Source: Streptomyces turgidiscabies Car8 (GTDB taxonomy: Bacteria > Actinomycetota > Actinomycetes > Streptomycetales > Streptomycetaceae). From it: 54,494 bases of DNA. The stretch is taken from NCBI RefSeq assembly GCF_000331005.1, contig NZ_AEJB01000515.1:1-54494 (forward strand), written 5' to 3'. This document shows positions 34,402 through 41,470 of the stretch, in pieces; within the stretch, counting starts at the first letter, position 1; each line of letters starts with the position of its first letter. The notes under the pieces were generated by a model that searched no databases, was not told the origin of the DNA, and saw only the letters and a list, made by a program, of their open reading frames with translations. Both the position numbers and the translations under genes were made by a program.

Positions 34402-34805
34402 ATCCAACCGGGAGGCCGTCACCGACCACCGGCGAACCACCACTGCCGGCTCCGCGCACCCCGCGGAGCCGGCAGTCGGCGTTGGTCCACGGCCGCGTGG
34501 ATCCGTACGCCGACCCAGGGAGCCGGCGTACGGAAAGGTCTCCCGGATCTGGCCGAAGCCGTACGGTCCCAGCTTGAAACGCCTTGACAGCGGGGCGAGT
34601 TGGGCGATTGCGGGCACACTGGAGCGCCAGGTGCCGACGGCCCCGGCCGAGCAGCGGCCGGGTCTGAAATCCACCGGCAACAGATCGTCGGTAACGTCTT
34701 TCCCATCTCGCAGGAAGTCCCTTCCCCACACGAAACACCTGTGCTTAGGTGATCACCGCCACAGGCGAGTCGCCGTGGCAGGGGGCCTGGGGAGGGCACA
34801 CACCG
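34402..34805. other. Intergenic region between the RHS unit and the binding-protein gene
   Basis: About 404 bp. It holds the terminator at 34442-34476 and GC-rich imperfect repeats around GGATCCGTACGCC and GGCGTACGG (34499-34535), which may form another hairpin. Then comes a region with TTGACA at about 34582 but no properly spaced -10. An in-frame extension of the next gene back to GTG 34749 is open but not needed. Confidence 0.45.
34442..34476 (+). terminator. Strong terminator after the RHS/immunity pair
   Basis: A perfect 15-bp stem, ACTGCCGGCTCCGCG paired with CGCGGAGCCGGCAGT, with a CACCC loop. It ends the transcription unit. Confidence 0.85.
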
Positions 34806-36362
34806 ATGCGCTCGGTACGCGTACGGATTCTCGCGGCGCTGCTCGTTGTGACAGCCGCGGGCGCGGTCGCCTGGCAGCTCATGCCGTCGCGGACCGACCA
34901 CGGCAGGACGATCACCGTCGGCACCACCGACGCCGTGACCTCCCTCGACCCGGCCGGCGCCTACGACGCCGGCTCCTGGGCCCTGTTCAGCAACGTCTTC
35001 CAGACCCTGCTGACCTACCGGGCGGACGGCACGGCCCCCATCGAGGACGCGGCGAAGAGCTGTGACTTCAAGGGCTCCGACCTGCGCACCTACGTCTGTG
35101 TCCTGCGCGACGACCTCACCTTTCCGAGCGGCCGGAAGATGACCGCCGAGGACGTGAAGTTCTCCTTCGACCGCGTCAAGCGCATCAACTCCGACGTCGG
35201 CCCCGCCTCCCTGCTCGGCACCCTCGCCTCGGTCGACGCCAGGAACCTGACGGTCACCTTCCACCTCAACTCGCCCGACGCCACCTTCCCGTTCAAGGTG
35301 GCCACCGGAGCCGGTGCGATCGTCGACCACGAGCGTTACCCCAAGAACGGCCTGCGCACCGACAACGGCGCCGACGGCACCGGACCGTACGTCCTCGAGA
35401 CGTATACGAACGAGAAGCAGGCGCTCCTCGAACCCAACGACCGCTACAAGGGCGCCGTGAAGAGCATCGGCCGCCCCATCCGCCTGCGCTACTACGCCGA
35501 TCCGCCGGCGCTCGACAAGGCGTGGAAGGCCAAGGCGATCGACGTCGCCACCCGTCAGCTGCCGCCCGCCGTCCTCGCCGGCCTCTCGCCCAGCGACCCC
35601 GGCCGGCAGGTCATCGAGAACGACAGCGCCGAGACCCGCAACCTCGTCCTCAACCTCCGCGCGGACTCCCCCCTCCACGACCCGTCCGTCCGCCGCGCCC
35701 TGGCCTGGCTGGTCAACCGGGAGGAACTCGCCGCCACGGTCTACAAGGGGACGGCCGAGCCCCTCTACTCCCTCATCCCGGCAGGCCTCACCGGCCACAC
35801 CACCTCGTTCTTCGACGACTACCCCGAGCCCAGCGTCACCCAGGCCCGCGACCTGCTCACCGAGGCAGGCGTGAAGCTCCCCGTCCGCTTCACCTACGGC
35901 TACGCCAAGGGGCGCGGCGCCGCCGCCGAGGAGGCGACCCTCCTCAAGACCCAGTTGGAGAAGGGCGGCCTGTTCGACGTCACCGTCAGGGGCTACGAGT
36001 GGACCGACTACCAGAAGCGGTACGCGGCAGGGAAGTTGGACGCCTACGCCGTCGGCTGGGTCGCCGACTTCCCCGACCCGGACACCTTCACCGGCCCGCT
36101 GGTCGGCACCGGCAACAGCATGAAGAACGAGTACAGCAACAAGAAGGTGGACCGGCTGATCCTGGACAGCCGCCGGTACGCGGACCGTGACCGTGCCGCC
36201 CAGGACTTCCGCGCGCTCCAGCAACTGATCGCCCTGGACGTGCCCGTGATCCCGCTGTGGCAGCGCAAGGAGTACACGGTCAGCAGCGAGGACGTCAGCG
36301 GCGGCCAGTACCTCTCGGACGGCACCGGGGTGTTCCGCCTCTGGAGCCTCGACTGGATCTGA
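34806..36362 (+). CDS. ABC transporter substrate-binding protein, family 5 (peptide/nickel type)
   Basis: A 518-residue solute-binding protein of the DppA/OppA family (SBP_bac_5). The N-terminal helix (VRILAALLVVTAAGAVAWQL) lacks a lipobox Cys, so it may be a membrane anchor rather than a lipoprotein signal. Motifs typical of the family: AVTSLDPAGAYDAGSWALFSN, LTFPSGRKMTAEDVKFSFDR, and DPSVRRALAWLVNREELA. ATG 34806 has GGGGAGGG nine bases upstream. No permease or ATPase genes follow, so it must work with a transporter encoded elsewhere. Ligand unknown, probably short peptides. Confidence 0.9.
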   Translation: MRSVRVRILAALLVVTAAGAVAWQLMPSRTDHGRTITVGTTDAVTSLDPAGAYDAGSWALFSNVFQTLLTYRADGTAPIEDAAKSCDFKGSDLRTYVCVLRDDLTFPSGRKMTAEDVKFSFDRVKRINSDVGPASLLGTLASVDARNLTVTFHLNSPDATFPFKVATGAGAIVDHERYPKNGLRTDNGADGTGPYVLETYTNEKQALLEPNDRYKGAVKSIGRPIRLRYYADPPALDKAWKAKAIDVATRQLPPAVLAGLSPSDPGRQVIENDSAETRNLVLNLRADSPLHDPSVRRALAWLVNREELAATVYKGTAEPLYSLIPAGLTGHTTSFFDDYPEPSVTQARDLLTEAGVKLPVRFTYGYAKGRGAAAEEATLLKTQLEKGGLFDVTVRGYEWTDYQKRYAAGKLDAYAVGWVADFPDPDTFTGPLVGTGNSMKNEYSNKKVDRLILDSRRYADRDRAAQDFRALQQLIALDVPVIPLWQRKEYTVSSEDVSGGQYLSDGTGVFRLWSLDWI

Positions 36363-36457
36363 CGCGGACCGTCCGACCCTGACTAAGTGGCGCTGGGCGG
36401 GTACCCGACGCGGCACCAGGTAGGGCGAAGGTGCTGCGGACGGGGTGAGAAGCGGAC

Positions 36458-36863
36458 GTGTTGAGGCGCGACTCCTTCCGGCTTCCCCGTCACCCCTCGT
36501 CCGTCGCGCTCGCCCGGCGCCGGGTACGCGACCATCTGGCCGGCTGGGGACACAGCGCGGACGGCCCCGCGCTGGCGGACGCCGTCCTGCTCGTCTCCGA
36601 ACTGGCGAGCAACGTCGTACGCCACGGCCCCCTCGCGGAACCGGAGTTCGAGGTCGCCCGTCACCGCACTCTCCGACGGCTCCTGCCTCATCGAGGTCTC
36701 CGACGAGAGCACGACGGCACCCAGACTCCGCCCGGTGGGGGACTGGGAGGAACACGGCCGGGGCCTCCACCTGGTCGAGAACATCGCGGCGGCGTGGGGA
36801 GTACGGAACAGGGGGAGACACGGCAAGACGGTATGGGCGCTGATCACGGCGCCGGTCGGGTGA
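36458..36863 (+). pseudogene. Anti-sigma-type ATP-binding protein (HATPase_c) with a frameshift
   Basis: An RsbW-like serine/threonine kinase ATPase domain, of the many in Streptomyces. From GTG 36458 the frame gives the N-box (LVSELASNVVRHG) and EFEVA. The rest (VTALSDGSCLIEVSDEST, then GRGLHLVENIAAAWG, ending at TGA 36863) is in another frame. The total of 406 bases is one more than a multiple of three; an extra C in GCCCGTCACC at about 36659 explains it. Without it the protein is 134 residues, normal for the family. Could be a sequence error or an inactivated gene. Confidence 0.85.
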
Positions 36864-36880
36864 CGCCGCCTGAGGCGCCC

Positions 36881-37666
36881 CTACTTGGCCGACTCGCCTT
36901 TCCTGCCAGCTGTTCCTTCATCCTGCTCCGGTACGGGAAGGGCGTTGGTCATCCCCGGCAGGAAGTCGCTGAACAGGTCGTGGACCTCTCGGACCAGCGG
37001 GCGCAGCACCCGGAAACGGGCCAGGGTCACTCCGCGCGCGGTGAGGCGGGCGCCGCGCCCGGCGAGCCGGTAGGTGCGCTCACGGCCCTCCGTACGGTCG
37101 TAGATCCAGTACATGACCATGCCCATCTGGGACAGCCACATCAACTCGGGCAGGATGTCCCGGAGTTCCTCCGGAACCTTGGCCTTCGACCCGGCGAGCA
37201 CCTCCCGGTGCACCTCGATGGCCTGCGTGCGCGCGTGTTCCGACTCGGGGGAGAAGGGGCTGAGCGGACTGTTCGGGTCGGCGGCGGTCTTGAAGAACTG
37301 CACGGCGAACTCGTGGTAGGGCGCGGCGACATCGAGCCAGGCCCGGTGCACCCCGGCGAGCCGGGCCTCCAGGTCGGTCTCCCGGTCCAGGACCTCCCGC
37401 GCGACCACCTGGTAGTCGCGGGCGAGCTGGTCGTAGAAGCCCTGGATCAGATGCTCCTTGCCGGCGAAGTAGTAGTACGCGTTGCCGACGGAGACGCCGG
37501 CCTCCTGAGCGATGGCCCGCATGGTCGTCTTCTCGTACCCGCGCTCCTTGAACAGCCGCATGGCCGTGTCCAGGATCAGCGCACGGGTCTGCTCACTCTT
37601 GGCGGGAGTACGAGCGGAGGGCTCGGCGGACTCGGGCGACTCGGGGCTGTCTTTCGCTGCTGGCAC
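36881..37666 (-). CDS. TetR-family transcriptional regulator
   Basis: A 261-residue TetR/AcrR regulator. The N-terminal helix-turn-helix is at about residues 28-75 (RALILDTAMRLFKERGYEK and AGVSVGNAYYYFAGKEHLI). The ligand-binding part follows, ending with a charged tail. It begins 9 bp after the DCC-family gene stop, so the membrane protein, DCC protein and TetR form one operon. Two TTGAAC-NN-GTTCAA palindromes upstream of that operon are good candidates for its own operators. Ligand unknown; the TetR C-terminal domain is of the longer (TetR_C type) kind. Confidence 0.92.
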   Translation of the reverse strand: MPAAKDSPESPESAEPSARTPAKSEQTRALILDTAMRLFKERGYEKTTMRAIAQEAGVSVGNAYYYFAGKEHLIQGFYDQLARDYQVVAREVLDRETDLEARLAGVHRAWLDVAAPYHEFAVQFFKTAADPNSPLSPFSPESEHARTQAIEVHREVLAGSKAKVPEELRDILPELMWLSQMGMVMYWIYDRTEGRERTYRLAGRGARLTARGVTLARFRVLRPLVREVHDLFSDFLPGMTNALPVPEQDEGTAGRKGESAK

Positions 37667-37675
37667 GGCACGAGC

Positions 37676-38221
37676 CTAACCAGTGGAGCAGGTGCCGCTG
37701 TCACAGCCGGGCGGCCTGTGGACCCACCCGAACCGCGGGTCGTACGACCACCCGTCCGCCTGCCGGTACACCGGGCGCCCACTCCTGCCGGTGCCCCACT
37801 GGCTGCCGCGCCACTTGGCGGCGGCGAGCACGGCACCCTTGGCCAGCCGGGCCCCGGCCGGGGTGGCGAACCGATGGGCGAGCGGCCGGTACTCACGCAA
37901 CGCCCACAGCACGACGACCCAGGCACCGGTGCCGCGATAGACCTGCCCGGAGTCCCCGACGACGGTGATGTCGTCGAGGGTGGCGGCGTGATCGAGGCCG
38001 GGGAAGAGCTCCCGAGCCCGCGGCGAACCAGCCGGAACCATGTCCAGCGGCACCAACTGCGGCTGCCGTACGAGCCAGCCGCGCACGAAGGTGCACAGGC
38101 CGCAGTCGGCGTCGTACAGGACGGTGAGCCGGCGGACCGGGACGCCCCCCGTGGCATCCCGGTCCGCTCGGGCGATGGTGTCCCCCGACCCCACCGCGTT
38201 CATGTGGCTCATCGCGCTCAC
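37676..38221 (-). CDS. DCC-family thiol-disulfide oxidoreductase (DUF393)
   Basis: A protein of about 181 residues. Its motif YDADCGLCTFVRGWL near residue 36 is the DxxCxxC signature of the DCC family, thioredoxin-like proteins whose redox role is mostly inferred. The C-terminus is unusual, rich in Trp/Arg/Gly, and ends with two more Cys (CDSGTCSTG). The GTG at 38221 overlaps the restored stop of the preceding gene (GTGA); ATG 38212 is an alternative start. It sits in an operon with a membrane protein and a TetR regulator. Confidence 0.85.
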   Translation of the reverse strand: MSAMSHMNAVGSGDTIARADRDATGGVPVRRLTVLYDADCGLCTFVRGWLVRQPQLVPLDMVPAGSPRARELFPGLDHAATLDDITVVGDSGQVYRGTGAWVVVLWALREYRPLAHRFATPAGARLAKGAVLAAAKWRGSQWGTGRSGRPVYRQADGWSYDPRFGWVHRPPGCDSGTCSTG

Positions 38222-38624
38222 GCCCCGGTCGTGGGGGCGACCCAGCCCTGCGGCGCGACGGGCGGCACCTGCTCCCGCTCCATACACCGCGCCGACGGAT
38301 CTTGCTGAGCACGAACACGTTGGCGAGATGCATGACACCGAGCACCAGCAGCACGACCCCGAGCTTGGTCGAGAGCGCCTCGAACACCTCCCGGGTGGTG
38401 CCGATGTCCCCGTCCCCGCTCAGATAGAGGGCGACGAACCCGAGGTTGACGAGATAGAAGCCGACGACGAGCAGATGGTTGACGGCATCGGCGAGCTTCT
38501 CGTTCCCCCGCAGCACATCGGCGATGAAGACCCGCCCATTGCTGCTGAGGGTGCGCGCCACCCAGACGGTCAACCCGATGCTGACCAGCAGGTAGACGAC
38601 GTATGCGACGACTGTGAGGTCCAT
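38218..38624 (-). pseudogene. Integral membrane protein with a frameshift near its C-terminus
   Basis: From ATG 38624 (after AAGGACG) the frame encodes three or four membrane helices (VVAYVVYLLVSIGLTVWVAR, then HLLVVGFYLVNLGFVALYLS, then VVLLVLGVMHLANVFVL) and RRR near residue 112. The natural end is then in another frame: MEREQVPPVAPQGWVAPTTG and TGA at 38218. One base is missing (or two are extra) around 38284-38291. The restored protein would be 135 residues and would stop at a GTGA overlap with the DCC gene. As read, translation instead runs on to 37893 over that gene. Family recognised as a conserved Streptomyces membrane protein; role unknown. Confidence 0.8.
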
Positions 38625-38658
38625 GTCTTCGTCCTTGTCCCCGTACTCCTTGAACGAC

Positions 38659-38672
38659 TTGAACGCGTTCAA
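38659..38672. promoter_or_regulatory. TetR-type operator candidate 1
   Basis: Perfect palindrome TTGAACGCGTTCAA, 35 bp upstream of the membrane-protein start. A further half-site TTGAAC overlaps just beside it (38650-38655). Confidence 0.7.
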
Positions 38673-38704
38673 AAGTGCTTACGGGGAAGACTGTAGACCT
38701 ATTT

Positions 38705-38718
38705 TTGAACACGTTCAA
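38705..38718. promoter_or_regulatory. TetR-type operator candidate 2
   Basis: Palindrome TTGAACACGTTCAA, identical to candidate 1 except the central dinucleotide, 46 bp away. It lies between the TetR operon and the divergent Uma2 gene, so it may control both. Confidence 0.7.
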
Positions 38719-38793
38719 GCGGTAACTGGGCTGAGCTGGCAGCGTTGTTCCGAGGACGTGGCGCTGCCTGAAGAAGTCGAAGGGGGAGAGGGT

Positions 38794-39453
38794 GTGAGCG
38801 CGCGAGACGAGCGGGAAGGGCAGGAGGAGCAGGAAGAGAGGGAAGGGTGGGAAGACTGGTTCGACGCGGAACCGCCGTACCGGTGGCCGATCCCGCCCCC
38901 GGAGGGCTGGACGGCGGACGATCTCGACCGCGTTCCCGACCTCCCACGGCGCACGGAGCTGCTCGACGGAGTCCTCGTCTTCGTGAGCCCGCAGACGCGC
39001 TTCCACGCCCGCACGCTGCGCCTGCTTGAGCGGACCCTCCTGGAGCGGGCACCGCCCGGGCTGGATGTCGTACGGCAGATGACCGTGAAGCTGGACGCCC
39101 GCAACCGCCCCGAACCGGACGTCATAGTCGTACCGGAATCCGCGAACACCGGCCCGGACCAGACCTGGTACGAACCGGAGGGCGTCGCCCTTGCCGTCGA
39201 AGTCGTCGCCGCCGACACGCTGGAACGCGACCGCGAGGTCAAGCCCCGCAAGTACGCGGCGGCAGGAGTCCCGCACTTCTGGCGGGTCGAGCCGGACGCA
39301 GAGGAGGGCCTGCCGGTTGTGTACGTCTACGAGCGCGACCCGGCCACGAAGACGTACGCGCTCACCGGCGTCTTCCGCGACCGCCTGAAGGTCGCGGTGC
39401 CGTACGGGATCGAGATCGACCTGACGGCGGTCAACCGCCGGCCGGGCTCATGA
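38794..39453 (+). CDS. Uma2-family (DUF820) putative nuclease 1
   Basis: A 219-residue member of the Uma2 family with a PD-(D/E)XK-like fold. The core motifs are GVLVFVSP, EPDVIVVP and LAVEVVAADTLERDREVKPRKYAAAG, which contains the expected Glu-x-Val and Lys positions. GTG 38794 follows AGGGGGAG; a longer frame upstream runs back through the TetR operators and is rejected. The N-terminal 25 residues are highly charged. Such proteins are common in actinobacteria and cyanobacteria, function unknown. Divergent from the TetR operon. Confidence 0.85.
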   Translation: MSARDEREGQEEQEEREGWEDWFDAEPPYRWPIPPPEGWTADDLDRVPDLPRRTELLDGVLVFVSPQTRFHARTLRLLERTLLERAPPGLDVVRQMTVKLDARNRPEPDVIVVPESANTGPDQTWYEPEGVALAVEVVAADTLERDREVKPRKYAAAGVPHFWRVEPDAEEGLPVVYVYERDPATKTYALTGVFRDRLKVAVPYGIEIDLTAVNRRPGS

Positions 39454-39855
39454 ACGTGCCAGCTCCGGCCGCTTCGTGTAGTCCGTGAACCCGATGACGT
39501 TGCCCCACGGATCGGCGATCTCGACGGTCCAGCCCGTGGCCACGGAGAGCGGGGCGTCGAGCGGGGTGATCCCGGCCGCGGACATGGCACGGAACGCGGC
39601 CTTGGCGTCCGGCACCTCCAGCCAGATCCGGGGCGAAGCCCACGGCGGCGACCGGTGCCCGAGCGCCTCCTCGACACGCAGCAAGAGACCAGGGGTCTCG
39701 GCGCCCACCTTCAACACGGCGATCCCGGCCTCGTCGAGCCGAGCGTTGACACCGAACCCGGCCCGCTCGTAGAAGTCGACCGCCTCCCCGAGATCCCCGA
39801 CAGGCAGCAGCACGTTGTCGAACCCGAGCAGCTCGTACGACTCGTCATCTGACAT
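39448..39855 (-). CDS. VOC-family (glyoxalase/bleomycin-resistance-like) protein
   Basis: A 135-residue vicinal-oxygen-chelate protein. Beta-alpha-beta modules start at GFDNVLLPVGDLGEAVDFYE and near PRIWLEVPDAKAAFRAM, ending in TVEIADPWGNVIGFTDYTK. Metal ligands of glyoxalase I are not all obvious, so it may be a binding protein or an unclassified enzyme. ATG 39855 was chosen; the long upstream frame is a shadow of the Uma2 gene. Its stop overlaps the convergent Uma2 stop by a few bases. Confidence 0.88.
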   Translation of the reverse strand: MSDDESYELLGFDNVLLPVGDLGEAVDFYERAGFGVNARLDEAGIAVLKVGAETPGLLLRVEEALGHRSPPWASPRIWLEVPDAKAAFRAMSAAGITPLDAPLSVATGWTVEIADPWGNVIGFTDYTKRPELARS

Positions 39856-39979
39856 GGCGTCAGGGTAAGGGGATGGTCGGCGGAATCGGGGGAGGCGTGT
39901 GAGGCGAACGGGGGGCGGTGGCCGGGCGGTGGTCAGGGTGCGCTGACCAGGATGTGCTTGCTGATCAGGCAGCCCGCTT

Positions 39980-40576
39980 CTACTGCCCGGCGTCGAGGAT
40001 CTCCGCCACATCGAGGGTGACCTTGGCGCCGACGGAGTCGGGGAGGGCGACGAGTTCACCGGGGGCGTGGACACGGTGGGTGGCATACGTGCTGCCCTCG
40101 GGGTGGGTGAGCACGTGGAGGCGCTGGTGCTTGCGGTCGACGACGACGTAGACGGGCACCCTGGCGTCGGCGTACGCGGCGACCTTGGTCTGCAGGTCGG
40201 CCTTCCAGTTGCTGGAGGTGACTTCCAGGACGAGGCGGAAACAGACCGGGTCGTAACAGCCGCTTTCGACATGGCGGTCCCGGTAGTCGCCGTCCACCAC
40301 CGAGAGGTCGGGGATCGCGTAGTCCTCGGCACCAGTCGGGAGCCACAGCCCGATCCCCTGGAGCACACGTGATTCCGTCCCGTGCAGTCCTGCTGTCAGA
40401 AAGGGCACAGTGAGACTGGTCAGGGCATCGGCGTGCGGGCCGTCCGGCGGCGGGGACGCAAGGATCAGGCCTCCGATGATCTCGACGCGGCAGCCCGGGT
40501 TACGCTCCATGAGACGGTTCGCCTCCGCGATCAACGACCGGTCTCCGTGGGGCCGCTCGACGGAAGCTGCGGCCAT
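39980..40576 (-). CDS. Uma2-family (DUF820) putative nuclease 2
   Basis: A 198-residue Uma2 protein. Motifs: RVEIIGGLILASPPPDGPHA, YAIPDLSVVDGDY, FRLVLEVTSSNWKADLQTKVAAYADA, and VYVVVDRKHQRLHV. The PD and E-x8-K positions are kept. ATG 40576 has an excellent AGGAGG site 7 bases upstream; two more N-terminal Met codons up to 40612 are less likely. Independent of the first Uma2 copy, to which it is only distantly similar. Confidence 0.87.
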   Translation of the reverse strand: MAAASVERPHGDRSLIAEANRLMERNPGCRVEIIGGLILASPPPDGPHADALTSLTVPFLTAGLHGTESRVLQGIGLWLPTGAEDYAIPDLSVVDGDYRDRHVESGCYDPVCFRLVLEVTSSNWKADLQTKVAAYADARVPVYVVVDRKHQRLHVLTHPEGSTYATHRVHAPGELVALPDSVGAKVTLDVAEILDAGQ

Positions 40577-40683
40577 CGCGTGCCTCCTGGGGGCTGGTGT
40601 CGAGGCCATCATCGTAGGCCGGTCAGGACGTGGGTGTCCTGATCACATTTGGTCACCCGATCGTGTGGCCGACGCGCACGGGA

Positions 40684-40708
40684 GCCCCGTTTCCTGGGGA
40701 AACGGGGC
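40684..40708 (-). terminator. Terminator after the FG-GAP gene fragment
   Basis: A perfect 11-bp stem, GCCCCGTTTCC paired with GGAAACGGGGC, with a TGG loop. It lies 28 bp beyond the stop of the minus-strand FG-GAP fragment. Confidence 0.8.
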
Positions 40709-40735
40709 CCGCCGGTGTCGTACGAGTGCGGCTGC

Positions 40736-41470
40736 TCAGCCCACAGCGATCCGGTTCTTCCAGTAGTCCCTCGCCGGGAGGATCTCGCGTCCGGAACCCG
40801 GGACCACCGTCGCCTTGCCGCCGGCGTAGAAGCGGACGGAGCCGTCCGCGCGGATGGCCCAGAGGTCGGGCACGCTGTCGCCGTTGACGTCCGGGGTGCC
40901 GAGCACATGGAGCATGCTGGCCCTGTCCCAGCCGGCGGGTGCGTATTCGGTGTCGGTGCCGCCGGACGAACCGCCGCCGCTGGCCAACGAGTTCATGTCG
41001 ACTCCGCCGCCCGTGGCCGCGATGCCCTTGCGGAGCCGCAGCTTGGCCGTGGCGTCCTCGCGGAAGACGATGTCCGTCACACCGTCGCCACTGACGTCCT
41101 GAACGGTGACGAGGTCACGACCCTTCCAGCCGGAGGGCCAGAGCTGGGTCGCCTGGTCGATGGTGGCCCCGTTATAGCCGGTGAGGACCCACAGCTCGTC
41201 GCCGATGGTGGCGAAGAAGTCGGTCCGGCCGTCACCCGTGGCGTCGCCCGCGGACATGATCTGGGTGAGGACAGAGGGACTCGGCGCGCCGTCGGGCAGC
41301 AGGATCTCGACGCGCTTGTCGAAGTTGACGGCGCCGTACCCGTCCCCGGGGTACACCCACAGCCGCTGGCCCAGGCGCACGACGAGGTCCTGGAGGCCGT
41401 CTCCGCCGTAGATGTCACCGTTGTGCGTGATCAGGGCACCCTTGAAATGCTCATGTGCGTGTTGGTGGCT
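40736..41470 (-). pseudogene. C-terminal fragment of an FG-GAP/VCBS-repeat secreted protein
   Basis: About 245 residues of an extracellular beta-propeller protein. FG-GAP/VCBS repeats read GDIYGGDGLQDLVVRLGQ, SAGDATGDGRTDFFATIGDE, VQDVSGDGVTDIVFREDA, and TPDVNGDSVPDLWAIRADG, with the Asp-rich calcium loops. No signal peptide or RBS lies at the N-terminal side: the sequence just turns into unrelated DNA at about 41455-41510. The frame runs on to 41539 but the first 30 residues look like junk. So this is the 3' end of a larger gene whose 5' part is lost, with its terminator kept. Confidence 0.82.

Noticed and set aside
34582..34620. TTGACA-type promoter before the peptide-binding protein gene
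   Set aside because: The -35-like hexamer has no -10-like box at 16 to 19 bp.
36864..38308. Plus-strand 616-codon ORF over the TetR and DCC genes
   Set aside because: Antisense shadow in GC-rich DNA; the minus-strand genes have clear motifs.
38659..38718. LexA/SOS boxes
   Set aside because: LexA boxes in actinobacteria have four bases between GAAC and GTTC; here there are two.
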